A DNA stretch of 64,000 nucleotides, taken from the NCBI RefSeq assembly GCF_000187935.1, contig NZ_AEUT02000001.1, positions 2,100,481-2,164,480 of the forward strand, in the 5' to 3' direction. Below the pieces are notes generated by a model. The model worked only from the letters and a program-made list of their open reading frames with translations, did no database searches and was not told where the DNA came from. Numbering within the stretch: position 1 is the first letter of the stretch; each line of letters starts with the position of its first letter. Source of the DNA: Streptococcus parauberis NCFD 2020 (GTDB lineage Bacteria; Bacillota; Bacilli; Lactobacillales; Streptococcaceae). The position numbers and the translations under genes were made by a program. Of the stretch, positions 7,970 through 17,249 are shown one piece after another.

Positions 7970-9061
7970 ATGGCAAAGGTTCAAGATATTACACGTGAAT
8001 CATGGATTTTAAGTACGTTTCCTGAATGGGGTACTTGGTTAAATGAAGAAATTGAAGAAGAAGTCGTTCCTGCAAATAATTTTGCAATGTGGTGGTTAGG
8101 AAATTGTGGCGTTTGGATAAAAACACCTGGTGGAGCAAATATTGTCATGGACCTTTGGTCAAATCGAGGCAAATCAACTAAAAAAGTTAAAGACATGGTT
8201 CGTGGTCATCAAATGGCCAATATGGCTGGTGTCAGAAAATTGCAACCTAATTTACGCGTTCAACCAATGGTTATTGATCCTTTTAAAATTAATGAACTGG
8301 ATTATTATCTTGTATCTCATTTTCACAGTGATCACATCGATATCAATACGGCTGCAGCTATTATTAATAATCCAAAATTAAATCATGTTAAATTTGTAGG
8401 TCCTTATGAATGTGGTGAAATTTGGAAAAAATGGGGAGTCCCAGAGGACCGTATCATGGTTATCAAACCTGGTGAGACATTTACCATTAAAGACATGACT
8501 ATCACTGCTGTCGAATCATTTGACCGTACTTGTCTAGTAACACTTCCTGTTGATGGAGCAGAGGAAAATGATGGTGAATTGGCTGGTTTAGCTATTTCAG
8601 ATGATGAAATGGCTCGAAAAGCTGTCAACTACATTTTTGAAACACCGGGTGGTACAATCTATCATGGGGCAGATTCGCATTTTTCAAATTATTTTGCTAA
8701 ACATGGTCGTGATTATAAAATCGATGTTGCTATCAATAACTATGGTGAGAACCCATTAGGAATTCAAGATAAAATGACTTCAATTGACTTACTCCGTATG
8801 GCGGAGAATTTGAGAGCAAAAGTTATTATTCCAGTTCACTATGATATTTGGTCAAACTTCATGGCTTCAACAGATGAAATTCTTCAACTATGGAAAATGC
8901 GTAAGGAAAGACTTCAATATGATTTCCATCCATTTATTTGGGAAGTCGGTGGCAAATATACCTACCCACAAGATCAAGATCGAATTGAATACCATCACCC
9001 ACGAGGATTTGATGATTGCTTCCTAGAAGAATCAAATATTCAATTTAAATCACTATTATAA
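7970..9061 (+). CDS. ulaG: L-ascorbate-6-phosphate lactonase
   Basis: Opens the lactone ring of imported L-ascorbate 6-phosphate to 3-keto-L-gulonate 6-phosphate, the substrate of UlaD. Metallo-beta-lactamase fold: metal-binding motif SHFHSDHID near residue 116, a further histidine in YHGADSHFS and in IPVHYD. 363 residues, typical for UlaG. Good GGAGG site. It is transcribed separately from ulaA-F but carries the same promoter element, so the pathway is one regulon in two or three transcripts. Confidence 0.95.
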   Translation: MAKVQDITRESWILSTFPEWGTWLNEEIEEEVVPANNFAMWWLGNCGVWIKTPGGANIVMDLWSNRGKSTKKVKDMVRGHQMANMAGVRKLQPNLRVQPMVIDPFKINELDYYLVSHFHSDHIDINTAAAIINNPKLNHVKFVGPYECGEIWKKWGVPEDRIMVIKPGETFTIKDMTITAVESFDRTCLVTLPVDGAEENDGELAGLAISDDEMARKAVNYIFETPGGTIYHGADSHFSNYFAKHGRDYKIDVAINNYGENPLGIQDKMTSIDLLRMAENLRAKVIIPVHYDIWSNFMASTDEILQLWKMRKERLQYDFHPFIWEVGGKYTYPQDQDRIEYHHPRGFDDCFLEESNIQFKSLL

Positions 9062-9072
9062 GAAAAAGCTAA

Positions 9073-9098
9073 AATACCAAGTTTACTTGGTATTTTTT
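9073..9098 (+). terminator. terminator after ulaG
   Basis: AATACCAAGT / ACTTGGTATT stem with a TT gap, then a T-run. Closes the ula region. Confidence 0.85.
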
Positions 9099-9181
9099 AG
9101 TTTTTGAGGTTTGTTTTCTGAAAATAGGAATGATTGTGCTAAAATTAAAACAATAATAGAATAAGAGAAAGGAAATATTTT

Positions 9182-10075
9182 ATGAAAAATGCACTTTTGA
9201 TTGTTAATCCTGCTTCAGGTGGAGAAGAGGCAAAGTCTTATCAAGAAGCAGCTAAAAAGAAATTAGATAGTCACTTTGATCAAGTTGATGTTAAGTTGAC
9301 TGAGAAAGTTGGTGATGGTCAAGCATTTGCTCGCCAAGCAGCTGAAGAAGGTTACCACAGTATTTTTGTAATGGGTGGAGATGGCACTGTCAATGAGGGA
9401 ATTAGTGGAATTGCAGAGCAGGGATACAAACCTAACTTTGGTTTTTTCCCATTAGGGACAGTCAATGACTTAGCTAGAGCGCTAGGTATTCCAGTTGATC
9501 CCCAAGAAGCAATTGATAATATGAATCTTGATAATACACAAGACTTAGATATTGGTAAAGTTAATCAATCTTACTTTACTAATGTTGTAGCTATAGGTAA
9601 TATTCCTCAGTCCATCAATAATGTGGATGATAAGTTAAAAACGAAGCTTGGTCCAGTGGCATATTTCATTTCAGGATTAAAACATGCCCTAACCAACAAA
9701 AGCTATGAATTCCAAGTTGTTCATGATGGCAAGAGGAGTAGAGTAGAAGGTTCACTTTTATTAGTGGCGCTAACAAATTCAATCGGTGGCTACAATAATC
9801 TTACTCCAGACGCTAAGGTAGATGATGGTTACTTACATTTAATCTTAACCAAGGATAAAAACTTCCTGGAAACTTTGGAAGCATTACCTGCTTTATTGAA
9901 AAAAGAACAGACAGATGAACCTTTAGTATCTTACAAACGTGCAAAAAAGGTTAATATTTCTGTAAAATTTGCTGACTTAGAAACAAATGTAGATGGGGAT
10001 CCAGGAGATATGTTACCTGTCTCAATTGCCATTCTTCCAAGACATATTAAAGTTTATACTTGTAAAAAAGATTAA
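9182..10075 (+). CDS. diacylglycerol kinase-family lipid kinase
   Basis: Cytosolic lipid kinase of the DAGK catalytic family (YegS/DgkB/BmrU group), 297 residues. The nucleotide-binding motif GGDGTVNE is at about 62-69 and the family signature GFFPLGTVNDLARALGIP at about 88-105. In Gram-positive bacteria such enzymes recycle diacylglycerol left by lipoteichoic acid synthesis, but the true substrate here is not shown by sequence. The promoter is an extended -10 (TGC-TAAAAT at 9137-9145). It stands alone between two terminators. Confidence 0.85.
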   Translation: MKNALLIVNPASGGEEAKSYQEAAKKKLDSHFDQVDVKLTEKVGDGQAFARQAAEEGYHSIFVMGGDGTVNEGISGIAEQGYKPNFGFFPLGTVNDLARALGIPVDPQEAIDNMNLDNTQDLDIGKVNQSYFTNVVAIGNIPQSINNVDDKLKTKLGPVAYFISGLKHALTNKSYEFQVVHDGKRSRVEGSLLLVALTNSIGGYNNLTPDAKVDDGYLHLILTKDKNFLETLEALPALLKKEQTDEPLVSYKRAKKVNISVKFADLETNVDGDPGDMLPVSIAILPRHIKVYTCKKD

Positions 10076-10081
10076 AAAAAT

Positions 10082-10110
10082 AAGAGCAGTTTTTAGAGCT
10101 GTTCTTTTTT
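10082..10110 (+). terminator. terminator after the lipid kinase gene
   Basis: AAGAGCAG / CTGTTCTT stem (8 bp, one G-T wobble) with a nine-base loop and six T. Confidence 0.8.
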
Positions 10111-10215
10111 CTATTTTGTAGAAAAATAGCGTAGTATATTTCTAAAATTTCCACTAAATAGATAACAATGATATCGTTTTCCTTGATTCAAATGGGTTTT
10201 GCCACTGCAAAATCC

Positions 10216-10245
10216 TTGACAAAAAGTGACCACACGTGATATCAT
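10216..10245 (+). promoter_or_regulatory. opuA promoter with a possible BusR-type operator
   Basis: TTGACA (10216-10221), 18 bp, TATCAT (10240-10245). The spacer begins with AAAAAGTGAC and then CACACGTGATATC. In lactococci and streptococci this importer is repressed by the c-di-AMP-responsive BusR; an AGTGAC-like element inside the promoter is consistent with that, but the operator assignment is inference and no busR gene is in the window. The 281-bp gap before opuAA otherwise holds about 110 bases of leader. Confidence 0.6.
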
Positions 10246-10355
10246 AGAGATGTTCTGTTAGAAAAATTATTTTACATAATAAAAAATGATTCCTAAACAA
10301 GTGAAAATACCTTGTTTTTTTAGTAGGAAATACACAGATTGGGAGAAAAATACAG

Positions 10356-11633
10356 ATGGCAAATATCTTAGAAGTCAAAAATTTAACAAAGATTTTTGGT
10401 AAAAGACAAAAAGCAGCTTTAGAACTTGTTAAAGCTGGAAAAAGTAAGACAGAAATTTTAAAACAAACAGGTGCCACGGTTGGTGTCTATGATGCAAGTT
10501 TTGATGTTAAAGAAGGTGAAATCTTCGTTATTATGGGCTTGTCTGGTTCAGGTAAGTCTACTTTGGTTCGAATGATTAACCGGTTAATCGAGCCATCAGC
10601 TGGTTCAATTCAATTATCTGGGAAAGACATTTCAAAAATGAATCCAGAAAGTTTAAGAGAAGTGCGACGCCATGATATTAACATGGTCTTTCAAAGCTTT
10701 GCCCTTTTTCCACATAGAACCATTCTCGAAAACACCGAGTTTGGTCTTGAATTAAGAGGTGTTCCAAAAGAAGAACGTCAAGAAAGAGCAGAAAAAGCCT
10801 TGGACAATGCAGGTCTACTTAATTTTAAAGACCAATATCCAAATCAATTGTCAGGTGGGATGCAACAGCGTGTTGGTTTAGCTCGTGCATTGGCTAACGG
10901 ACCTAAAATCCTTTTAATGGATGAGGCCTTCTCAGCACTTGACCCATTAATTCGTCGTGATATGCAAGATGAGCTGGTTGAACTACAAGCATCAACTGAA
11001 CAAACAATCATTTTCATCAGTCATGATTTGAACGAAGCTCTTCGCATTGGTGACCGCATTGCTCTTATGAAAGATGGCGAAATTATGCAGATTGGCACAG
11101 GTGAAGAAATTCTGACTAATCCAGCTAATGACTTTGTTCGTGAGTTCGTTGAAGACGTCGACAGATCGAAAGTTTTAACCGCACAAAACATTATGATCAA
11201 GCCATTTACGGCTAATGTTGAAATTGACGGACCACAAGTGGCTCTTAATCGTATGCACACCGAAGAAGTTTCAATGTTGATGGCAACAAACCGTCGTCGC
11301 CAACTAGTTGGTACCGTAACTGCCGATGCAGCACTAGAAGCTCGTAAAAAAGCATTGCCACTGTCAGAAGTTATTGATCGTGACGTTCGCACAGTCAGCA
11401 AAGATACGGTCATTACAGATATTATGCCATTAATTTATGACTCATCAGCACCAATTGCTGTTACTGACGAGAATAATCGATTATTAGGTGTTATTATCCG
11501 TGGTCGTGTGATTGAAGCTCTAGCAAATATTTCTGATGAAGATGACAATGATCCAGTAAGTGAACATTCAGGGGTTACTAAAGAGCTTGAACAAGAGCAA
11601 CAAGAATTACAAGCACTACAAGCACAAAATTAA
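10356..11633 (+). CDS. opuAA: glycine betaine/proline ABC importer, ATPase subunit
   Basis: Energises osmoprotectant uptake by OpuA. Walker [10 protein letters not shown] at about 63-71, signature [12 protein letters not shown] at about 165, Walker [13 protein letters not shown] at about 186; then a pair of CBS domains from about 275 to 400, the ionic-strength/c-di-AMP sensing part of OpuA. 425 residues. The C-terminal end is a Glu/Gln-rich tail ([15 protein letters not shown]). Starts at ATG 10356 behind GGGAG; 18 bp before the permease gene, one operon. Confidence 0.94.
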   Translation: MANILEVKNLTKIFGKRQKAALELVKAGKSKTEILKQTGATVGVYDASFDVKEGEIFVIMGLSGSGKSTLVRMINRLIEPSAGSIQLSGKDISKMNPESLREVRRHDINMVFQSFALFPHRTILENTEFGLELRGVPKEERQERAEKALDNAGLLNFKDQYPNQLSGGMQQRVGLARALANGPKILLMDEAFSALDPLIRRDMQDELVELQASTEQTIIFISHDLNEALRIGDRIALMKDGEIMQIGTGEEILTNPANDFVREFVEDVDRSKVLTAQNIMIKPFTANVEIDGPQVALNRMHTEEVSMLMATNRRRQLVGTVTADAALEARKKALPLSEVIDRDVRTVSKDTVITDIMPLIYDSSAPIAVTDENNRLLGVIIRGRVIEALANISDEDDNDPVSEHSGVTKELEQEQQELQALQAQN

Positions 11634-11651
11634 TCAGAAGGAGAAGATATT

Positions 11652-13379
11652 TTGGAGAATTTATTACAAACAAAATTACCAGTTGCACAGCTGGTTGAAA
11701 AATTAACAGAATGGTTAACTAACACATTCTCTGGTCTGTTTGATTTGATGCAAAAAGTGGGTAGTTATCTAATGGATTGGATGACTAATACCATGTTATT
11801 CATACCGGCCTTATTATTCATTTTATTGGTTACTATTGCAGTATTTTTTTTATCAAAGAAAAAATGGCCACTGCCAGCCTTTACTTTCCTTGGTTTATTG
11901 TTTATTTATAATCAAGGCTTATGGGAAGAATTGATTAACACCTTCACCTTAGTTGTTGTTGCTAGTTTAATTTCAATTGTGATTGGTGTTCCTTTAGGCA
12001 TTTGGATGGCTAAGAATTCCACTGTGAGAAATATTGTCAATCCCATATTGGACTTTATGCAAACCATGCCAGCCTTTGTTTATTTGATTCCAGCCGTAGC
12101 CTTCTTTGGTATTGGGATGGTACCTGGGGTCTTTGCCTCAGTTATTTTCGCCCTACCACCAACTGTTCGTTTCACAAATTTAGGTATTCGTGAAATTTCG
12201 ACTGAATTGGTAGAAGCAGCAGATAGTTTTGGTTCAACAAGTAAACAAAAGCTATTTAAAGTAGAATTACCACTTGCTAAAAATACAATCATGGCAGGTA
12301 TTAACCAAACCATGATGCTTGCCCTCTCAATGGTTGTAACAGGGTCTATGATTGGAGCTCCAGGTTTAGGACGTAAAGTACTATCTGCCCTTCAACATGC
12401 TGATATTGGTACAGGATTTGTTTCAGGTTTAGCCTTAGTTATCTTAGCAATTATATTAGACCGTACGACACAAAGTTTTAATACTAATCAAGAGGACAAA
12501 GCTAAGTCAGGTAAAACGAACAAACTTGTTGGTCTTGCTGCAATTGCTGTATTTGTCATTGCGGCTTTAGGTCACACTTTTGTTAATATGGCATCAGGTT
12601 CGACTGAAACAGGTGAAAAGGTTAAAATTTCATACATGCAATGGGACTCTGAAATTGCCTCAACAAATGTTATTGCTGAACTTTTAAAACAAAAAGGTTA
12701 CCAAGTTGAAATAACACCATTAGATAATGCCGTTATGTGGCAAACCGTCGCTAATGGCGATGCTGACTTTTCAGTTAGTCCTTGGTTACCAGTTACACAA
12801 GCTGAACATATGAAGAAATATAAAGATCAACTAGAAGATTTAGGACCTAACTTAAAAGGTACTAAATTAGGATTAGTCGTTCCAACCTATATGAAAGATG
12901 TGAACAGCATTGAAGATCTATCTGATCAAGCGAAGAAAAAAATTACTGGTATTGAACCAGGTGCTGGTATTACATCAGCCACTAAAAAAACAATGAAGTC
13001 TTATAGTAACTTGTCAGATTGGGAACTTATCCTTTCGTCAACAGGAGCAATGACAACATCTCTTGATCAAGCTTACAAAAATAAAAAAGAAATTGTTGTT
13101 ACTGGGTGGTCACCACACTGGATGTTCTCAAAATATAAATTGAAGTATTTGAAGGATCCTAAGAAAACCTTAGGTGGTTCAGAAAATATTAACACAATTG
13201 CTCGTCTTGGTTTGAAAAAAGACAAACCAAAACTCTACAAAATTGTTGATAAGTTTAATTGGACAACTCAAGATATGGAGTCTGTCATGCTTGATATGAA
13301 CGAAGGCATGGATCCTGCAGACGCTGCTAAAAAATGGATTAAAGCAAATCCAGAAAAAGTTGCTGAGTGGACAAAATAA
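11652..13379 (+). CDS. opuABC: OpuA permease fused to glycine betaine-binding domain
   Basis: Single polypeptide of 575 residues joining the transmembrane permease (about 1-300, with the family EAA-type loop around DSFGSTSKQKLFKVELPLA) to an extracellular substrate-binding domain (about 315-575, beginning KVKISYMQWDSEIASTN). This fusion is normal for lactococcal/streptococcal OpuA (BusAB). Start is TTG 11652 behind AGAAGGAG. The binding domain contains the tryptophan-rich positions expected for a betaine cage (MQWD, SPWLP, TGWSPHW). Followed by a strong terminator. Confidence 0.94.
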   Translation: MENLLQTKLPVAQLVEKLTEWLTNTFSGLFDLMQKVGSYLMDWMTNTMLFIPALLFILLVTIAVFFLSKKKWPLPAFTFLGLLFIYNQGLWEELINTFTLVVVASLISIVIGVPLGIWMAKNSTVRNIVNPILDFMQTMPAFVYLIPAVAFFGIGMVPGVFASVIFALPPTVRFTNLGIREISTELVEAADSFGSTSKQKLFKVELPLAKNTIMAGINQTMMLALSMVVTGSMIGAPGLGRKVLSALQHADIGTGFVSGLALVILAIILDRTTQSFNTNQEDKAKSGKTNKLVGLAAIAVFVIAALGHTFVNMASGSTETGEKVKISYMQWDSEIASTNVIAELLKQKGYQVEITPLDNAVMWQTVANGDADFSVSPWLPVTQAEHMKKYKDQLEDLGPNLKGTKLGLVVPTYMKDVNSIEDLSDQAKKKITGIEPGAGITSATKKTMKSYSNLSDWELILSSTGAMTTSLDQAYKNKKEIVVTGWSPHWMFSKYKLKYLKDPKKTLGGSENINTIARLGLKKDKPKLYKIVDKFNWTTQDMESVMLDMNEGMDPADAAKKWIKANPEKVAEWTK

Positions 13380-13397
13380 ATAATGAATTGACCTCCT

Positions 13398-13427
13398 AAA
13401 ACCCTCGTCTCAAGACGAGGGTTTTTA
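13398..13427 (+). terminator. terminator after the opuA operon
   Basis: Near-perfect stem AAACCCTCGTCT / AGACGAGGGTTT with a minimal loop, then TTATT. Confidence 0.88.
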
Positions 13428-13473
13428 TTGTATCATGGAGCGCCTTCTTTGAAGCAATAAACGACAACTGTGT

Positions 13474-13479
13474 TATAAT
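13474..13479 (+). promoter_or_regulatory. polA -10 box placed to give a leaderless mRNA
   Basis: TATAAT ends six bases before the polA ATG at 13486, so transcription would start at or next to the A of the start codon. No ribosome binding site precedes the ATG. A weak -35 candidate is TTGAAG at 13449-13454 (19-bp spacer). Confidence 0.65.
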
Positions 13480-13485
13480 GGGACT

Positions 13486-16125
13486 ATGGAAAAGAAGAAT
13501 AAATTATTATTAATTGATGGCTCTTCAGTAGCCTTTCGTGCCTTTTTTGCTTTATATAGTCAAATTGATCGATTTAAAAATCAAAGTGGCCTCCATACTA
13601 ATGCTATTTATGGTTTCCACTTAATGCTGGATCATATGATGAAACGCATACAGCCAACTCATATTTTAGTGGCTTTTGATGCGGGCAAAACAACATTCAG
13701 AACAGAAATGTTTGCTGATTACAAAGCTGGGCGTGCAAAGACTCCAGATGAATTCAGAGAACAATTCCCTTATATCCGAGAAATGTTAACAGCACTTGGT
13801 GTTCCTTTTTATGATTTAGCAAACTATGAGGCTGATGATATAATTGGAACCTTGGATAAAATGGCTGAGAAAACAGAGGTTCCCTTTGATGTTACCATAG
13901 TTAGTGGAGACAAAGACTTAATCCAACTGACCGATGCTAACACAGTTGTTGAAATTTCTCGTAAGGGTGTAACTGACTTTGAAGAATTTACGCCAGCTTA
14001 TCTGATGGAGAAAATGGGTTTAACACCGGAGCAATTCATTGACCTGAAAGCCTTGATGGGTGATAAATCAGATAATATACCAGGTGTAACCAAAATTGGT
14101 GAAAAAACAGGACTGAAACTACTTCATGAGTTTGGCAGTCTAGAAGGTATCTATGAAAACATCGATAGCTTCAAAGCTTCTAAAATGAAAGAAAACTTGA
14201 TTAACGATAAAGAACAAGCCTTCCTTTCTAAAACTCTAGCAACAATCAATACGGAATCTCCTATCACGATAGGGTTAGAAGATTTAGTTTATCATGGACC
14301 CAATGTTCAAGTTTTAATGGAATTCTATGATGAAATGGACTTTAAACAACTTAAAGCTGGACTTGAAACAGAAGTGCCACAAGAAAAGGCTGAAATTTCT
14401 TTTGAAGTTGTCACTAGTGAAGACCAAATTGTCTTTACTGACCAAGACCTCTTTTACTTTGAAATTCTCAAAGATAATTATCACAGAGAAGATATCCATG
14501 CTTTTGCATGGGGCAATAGTGACTATATCTACGTCTCCAAAGATTCTGCATTATTGACTGGTCCAAGTTTCACAAAACGCCTGGCAGAACCTATTGCAAC
14601 CTATGATTTTAAGCGTAGTAAAGTGCTCCTTAGTCACCTAGGAATTGATTTGCCTCAAGCTAATTATGATGCTCGCTTAGCCAATTACCTCTTATCAAAC
14701 ATTGAAGACAATGAGCTAGCGACTATTGCGCGCCTACACACCAATCTAAATATGGAAGCCGATGAAGTGGTTTACGGAAAAGGTGTTAAACGGGCCTTCC
14801 CTGAAGATGAGGCTTTGTTTGACCATTTAGCTCGGAAGATTCAGGTTTTGGTTGATAGCAAAGCGGTCATCTTAGATAAGTTGGCAGTTAATAAAGAAGA
14901 AGACCTTTATTTTGATATTGAGTTGCCACTGGCCAACGTATTAGCCAAGATGGAAATTGCAGGGATCACGGTTAATAAAACAGCCCTGCAAGAAATGGCT
15001 GAGCAAAATAAAGCGGTCATTGAAAGCCTAACAGAAGAAATTTACGAGATGGCTGGCGAAGAGTTTAACATAAACTCACCAAAACAATTAGGTTCAATTT
15101 TATTTGAAAAAATGCAATTGCCACTAGAGATGACTAAGAAAACAAAGACTGGTTATTCGACAGCTGTTGATGTTTTGGAACGACTAGCTCCAATTGCACC
15201 AATTGTTGCAAAAATTTTAGACTACCGTCAAATCAGTAAATTACAATCGACTTATGTCATTGGTTTGCAAGACTACATCATGTCTGACGGGAAAATTCAT
15301 ACCCGTTACATTCAAGATTTGACCCAGACAGGTCGTCTGTCTAGTTCAGACCCTAACTTGCAAAATATTCCAGTTCGTTTAGAACAAGGCCGTTTAATTA
15401 GAAAAGCATTCTTGCCATCCTCGGAAGATGCGGTCTTGTTAAGTTCAGACTATTCACAAATTGAATTACGTGTGCTTGCCCATATTTCTGGGGATGAACA
15501 CTTGATTGCTGCTTTTAAAGAAAATGCTGATATTCATACCTCAACTGCTATGCGTGTTTTTGGTATTGAAAAAGAAGAAGATGTTACGCCAAATGATCGT
15601 CGTAATGCCAAAGCAGTTAACTTTGGAATTGTCTATGGCATCTCTGATTTTGGCTTGTCAAATAATTTAGGGATTACACGTAAAAAAGCAAAAGACTACA
15701 TTGAAACTTACTTTGAACGTTATCCAGGCATTAAAGAATATATGGAAACTGTTGTGCGTGATGCCAGAGACACTGGCTATGTTGAGACGCTCTTTAATCG
15801 CCGTCGTGAATTACCGGATATCAATTCCCGTAATTTCAACATTCGTTCTTTTGCGGAGCGGACAGCTATTAACTCGCCAATTCAAGGTAGCGCAGCTGAT
15901 ATCCTAAAAATCGCAATGATTAATTTGGACAAAGCGCTTAGTGAAGGTCAATTTAAAGCTAAGATGTTACTTCAGGTTCATGATGAAATCGTGTTGGAAG
16001 TTCCAAATGACGAATTAGAGGCTATTAAGGCTTTAGTGAAGAAAACGATGGAAGGTGCTGTTGATTTAGCTGTTCCATTATTGGCTGATGAAAATACTGG
16101 TAAAACTTGGTATGAAGCTAAGTAG
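13486..16125 (+). CDS. polA: DNA polymerase I
   Basis: Repair and Okazaki-fragment-processing polymerase, 879 residues. An N-terminal 5'-nuclease domain (1 to about 290: LIDGSSVAFRAFFAL, NYEADDIIGTL, GDKSDNIPGV), a middle 3'-5' exonuclease-like domain (about 310-480), then the polymerase domain (SDYSQIELRVLAHISGD, RRNAKAVNFGIVYGIS, QVHDEIVLEVP). The middle domain lacks an obvious intact exonuclease metal site, in line with S. pneumoniae PolA, which is reported to have no proofreading activity. The start context suggests a leaderless transcript. Confidence 0.96.
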   Translation: MEKKNKLLLIDGSSVAFRAFFALYSQIDRFKNQSGLHTNAIYGFHLMLDHMMKRIQPTHILVAFDAGKTTFRTEMFADYKAGRAKTPDEFREQFPYIREMLTALGVPFYDLANYEADDIIGTLDKMAEKTEVPFDVTIVSGDKDLIQLTDANTVVEISRKGVTDFEEFTPAYLMEKMGLTPEQFIDLKALMGDKSDNIPGVTKIGEKTGLKLLHEFGSLEGIYENIDSFKASKMKENLINDKEQAFLSKTLATINTESPITIGLEDLVYHGPNVQVLMEFYDEMDFKQLKAGLETEVPQEKAEISFEVVTSEDQIVFTDQDLFYFEILKDNYHREDIHAFAWGNSDYIYVSKDSALLTGPSFTKRLAEPIATYDFKRSKVLLSHLGIDLPQANYDARLANYLLSNIEDNELATIARLHTNLNMEADEVVYGKGVKRAFPEDEALFDHLARKIQVLVDSKAVILDKLAVNKEEDLYFDIELPLANVLAKMEIAGITVNKTALQEMAEQNKAVIESLTEEIYEMAGEEFNINSPKQLGSILFEKMQLPLEMTKKTKTGYSTAVDVLERLAPIAPIVAKILDYRQISKLQSTYVIGLQDYIMSDGKIHTRYIQDLTQTGRLSSSDPNLQNIPVRLEQGRLIRKAFLPSSEDAVLLSSDYSQIELRVLAHISGDEHLIAAFKENADIHTSTAMRVFGIEKEEDVTPNDRRNAKAVNFGIVYGISDFGLSNNLGITRKKAKDYIETYFERYPGIKEYMETVVRDARDTGYVETLFNRRRELPDINSRNFNIRSFAERTAINSPIQGSAADILKIAMINLDKALSEGQFKAKMLLQVHDEIVLEVPNDELEAIKALVKKTMEGAVDLAVPLLADENTGKTWYEAK

Positions 16126-16209
16126 ATTAAGGAAATCTTTTTGATTTAATGTTTTTGTGTTATAATAAGAAACAAATGAGATCGAAAAGGCAAGACAATG
16201 GAGATTTCA

Positions 16210-16650
16210 ATGACTTATCAATTTAAGAACCCAAGTGATGATGTCATCGCTGATTATTTAAGAAAAACACATAAGATTGCTGTGGTTGGTTTATCTAGTA
16301 AACCGGAAGCGGCTTCTTACAGTGTGGCAAAATTCATGCAAGCTATGGGCTATGAAATCGTTCCTGTTAATCCAGGGATGGTTGGCCAAGAAATTCTTGG
16401 TGAAAAAGTTTACGCGACTTTAGCTGATATTCCTTTCCCAGTTGATATGGTTGATGTTTTCCGTCCAAGTGAAGCTCTTCCACAAGTGGCCAAAGAATTT
16501 ATTCATACTGATGCTAAGATTTTTTGGGCACAGTTAGGCTTAGAAAATAAAGATGCTGAAGCTATTCTTCGTGGTGCAAATCGTCATAATGTTGTCATGA
16601 ATAAATGCCTTAAAATTGAATACCGCTCACTAATGCACCAATTAGATTAA
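16210..16650 (+). CDS. CoA-binding domain protein (YccU-like)
   Basis: Small Rossmann-fold protein of the CoA-binding family, about 146 residues; IAVVGLSSKPEAASYSVAKFM near the N-terminus is the nucleotide-binding turn. Physiological role unknown in the family. I prefer ATG 16210 (MTYQFKNPSDD), preceded by GGAG at a six-base spacing; an in-frame ATG at 16198 with AAAGG upstream is possible. Promoter -10 TATAAT at 16161-16166. It lies 40 bp upstream of perR and could be co-transcribed with it. Confidence 0.85.
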   Translation: MTYQFKNPSDDVIADYLRKTHKIAVVGLSSKPEAASYSVAKFMQAMGYEIVPVNPGMVGQEILGEKVYATLADIPFPVDMVDVFRPSEALPQVAKEFIHTDAKIFWAQLGLENKDAEAILRGANRHNVVMNKCLKIEYRSLMHQLD

Positions 16651-16690
16651 TTCTTTTAATCGAAAATAATCGATAGAAATGGAGATGCCA

Positions 16691-17161
16691 TTGGACGTTC
16701 ACTCACATAATCAACAAGCTTTGGACATGTTCGAAAATGTCTTAGAGCATTTGCGCGAAAAACACATCAGAATTACGGAAACTCGTAAGGCTATTATTTC
16801 CTATATGATTGTGTCTACTGAACATCCCAGTGCAGATAGAATCTATCGTGATCTAAAAGATGACTATCCTAATATGAGTTTAGCAACTGTTTATAATAAT
16901 TTGAAAGTTTTAGTTGATGAAGGATTTGTGTCTGAAATTAAAATTTCAAATGATTTAACAACTTATTATGACTTTATGGGGCACCAACACGTAAATGTCG
17001 TTTGTGAGGTCTGTGGTAAAATTGCTGACTTTATGGATGTGGATGTAATGGATGTCTCTAAAGAGGCCCATGAGCAAACTGGTTACCAAATAACACGTAT
17101 TCCAATCATTGCCTATGGAATTTGTCCAGATTGTCAAAAATCTAAAAAAAGACTATTTTAA
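16691..17161 (+). CDS. perR: peroxide-responsive Fur-family repressor PerR
   Basis: Metal-dependent repressor controlling peroxide defence and metal balance. Fur fold: winged helix with TYLATVYNNLKVL-like helix (here SLATVYNNLKVLVDEGF), regulatory-site residues in HQHVNVVCEVCGKI, and the structural zinc site formed by CEVC and CPDC. The likely start is TTG 16691 (then DVHSHNQQALDMFENV), which has GGAG seven bases upstream and matches the N-terminus of streptococcal PerR. An in-frame ATG at 16679 has no ribosome site. 156 residues from TTG. Confidence 0.92.
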   Translation: MDVHSHNQQALDMFENVLEHLREKHIRITETRKAIISYMIVSTEHPSADRIYRDLKDDYPNMSLATVYNNLKVLVDEGFVSEIKISNDLTTYYDFMGHQHVNVVCEVCGKIADFMDVDVMDVSKEAHEQTGYQITRIPIIAYGICPDCQKSKKRLF

Positions 17162-17192
17162 AAGAGCCTAACAAAATGATAGGCTCTTTTTT
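17161..17192 (+). terminator. terminator after perR
   Basis: AAAGAGCCTA / TAGGCTCTTT with a nine-base loop and T-run. Confidence 0.88.
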
Positions 17193-17249
17193 AGATGACT
17201 CTTTATATTCTTGTTCAGTTTTATCTAGTGTTTTTGATTTATGTTGAAC

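Noticed and set aside
13486..16125. Proofreading activity for DNA polymerase I
   Set aside because: The 3'-5' exonuclease-like domain lacks a recognisable intact metal site and streptococcal PolA is reported to lack this activity.
16650..16690. Per box before perR
   Set aside because: TTAGATTAATTCTTT has at least three mismatches to TTANAATNATTNTAA; too weak to claim autoregulation.
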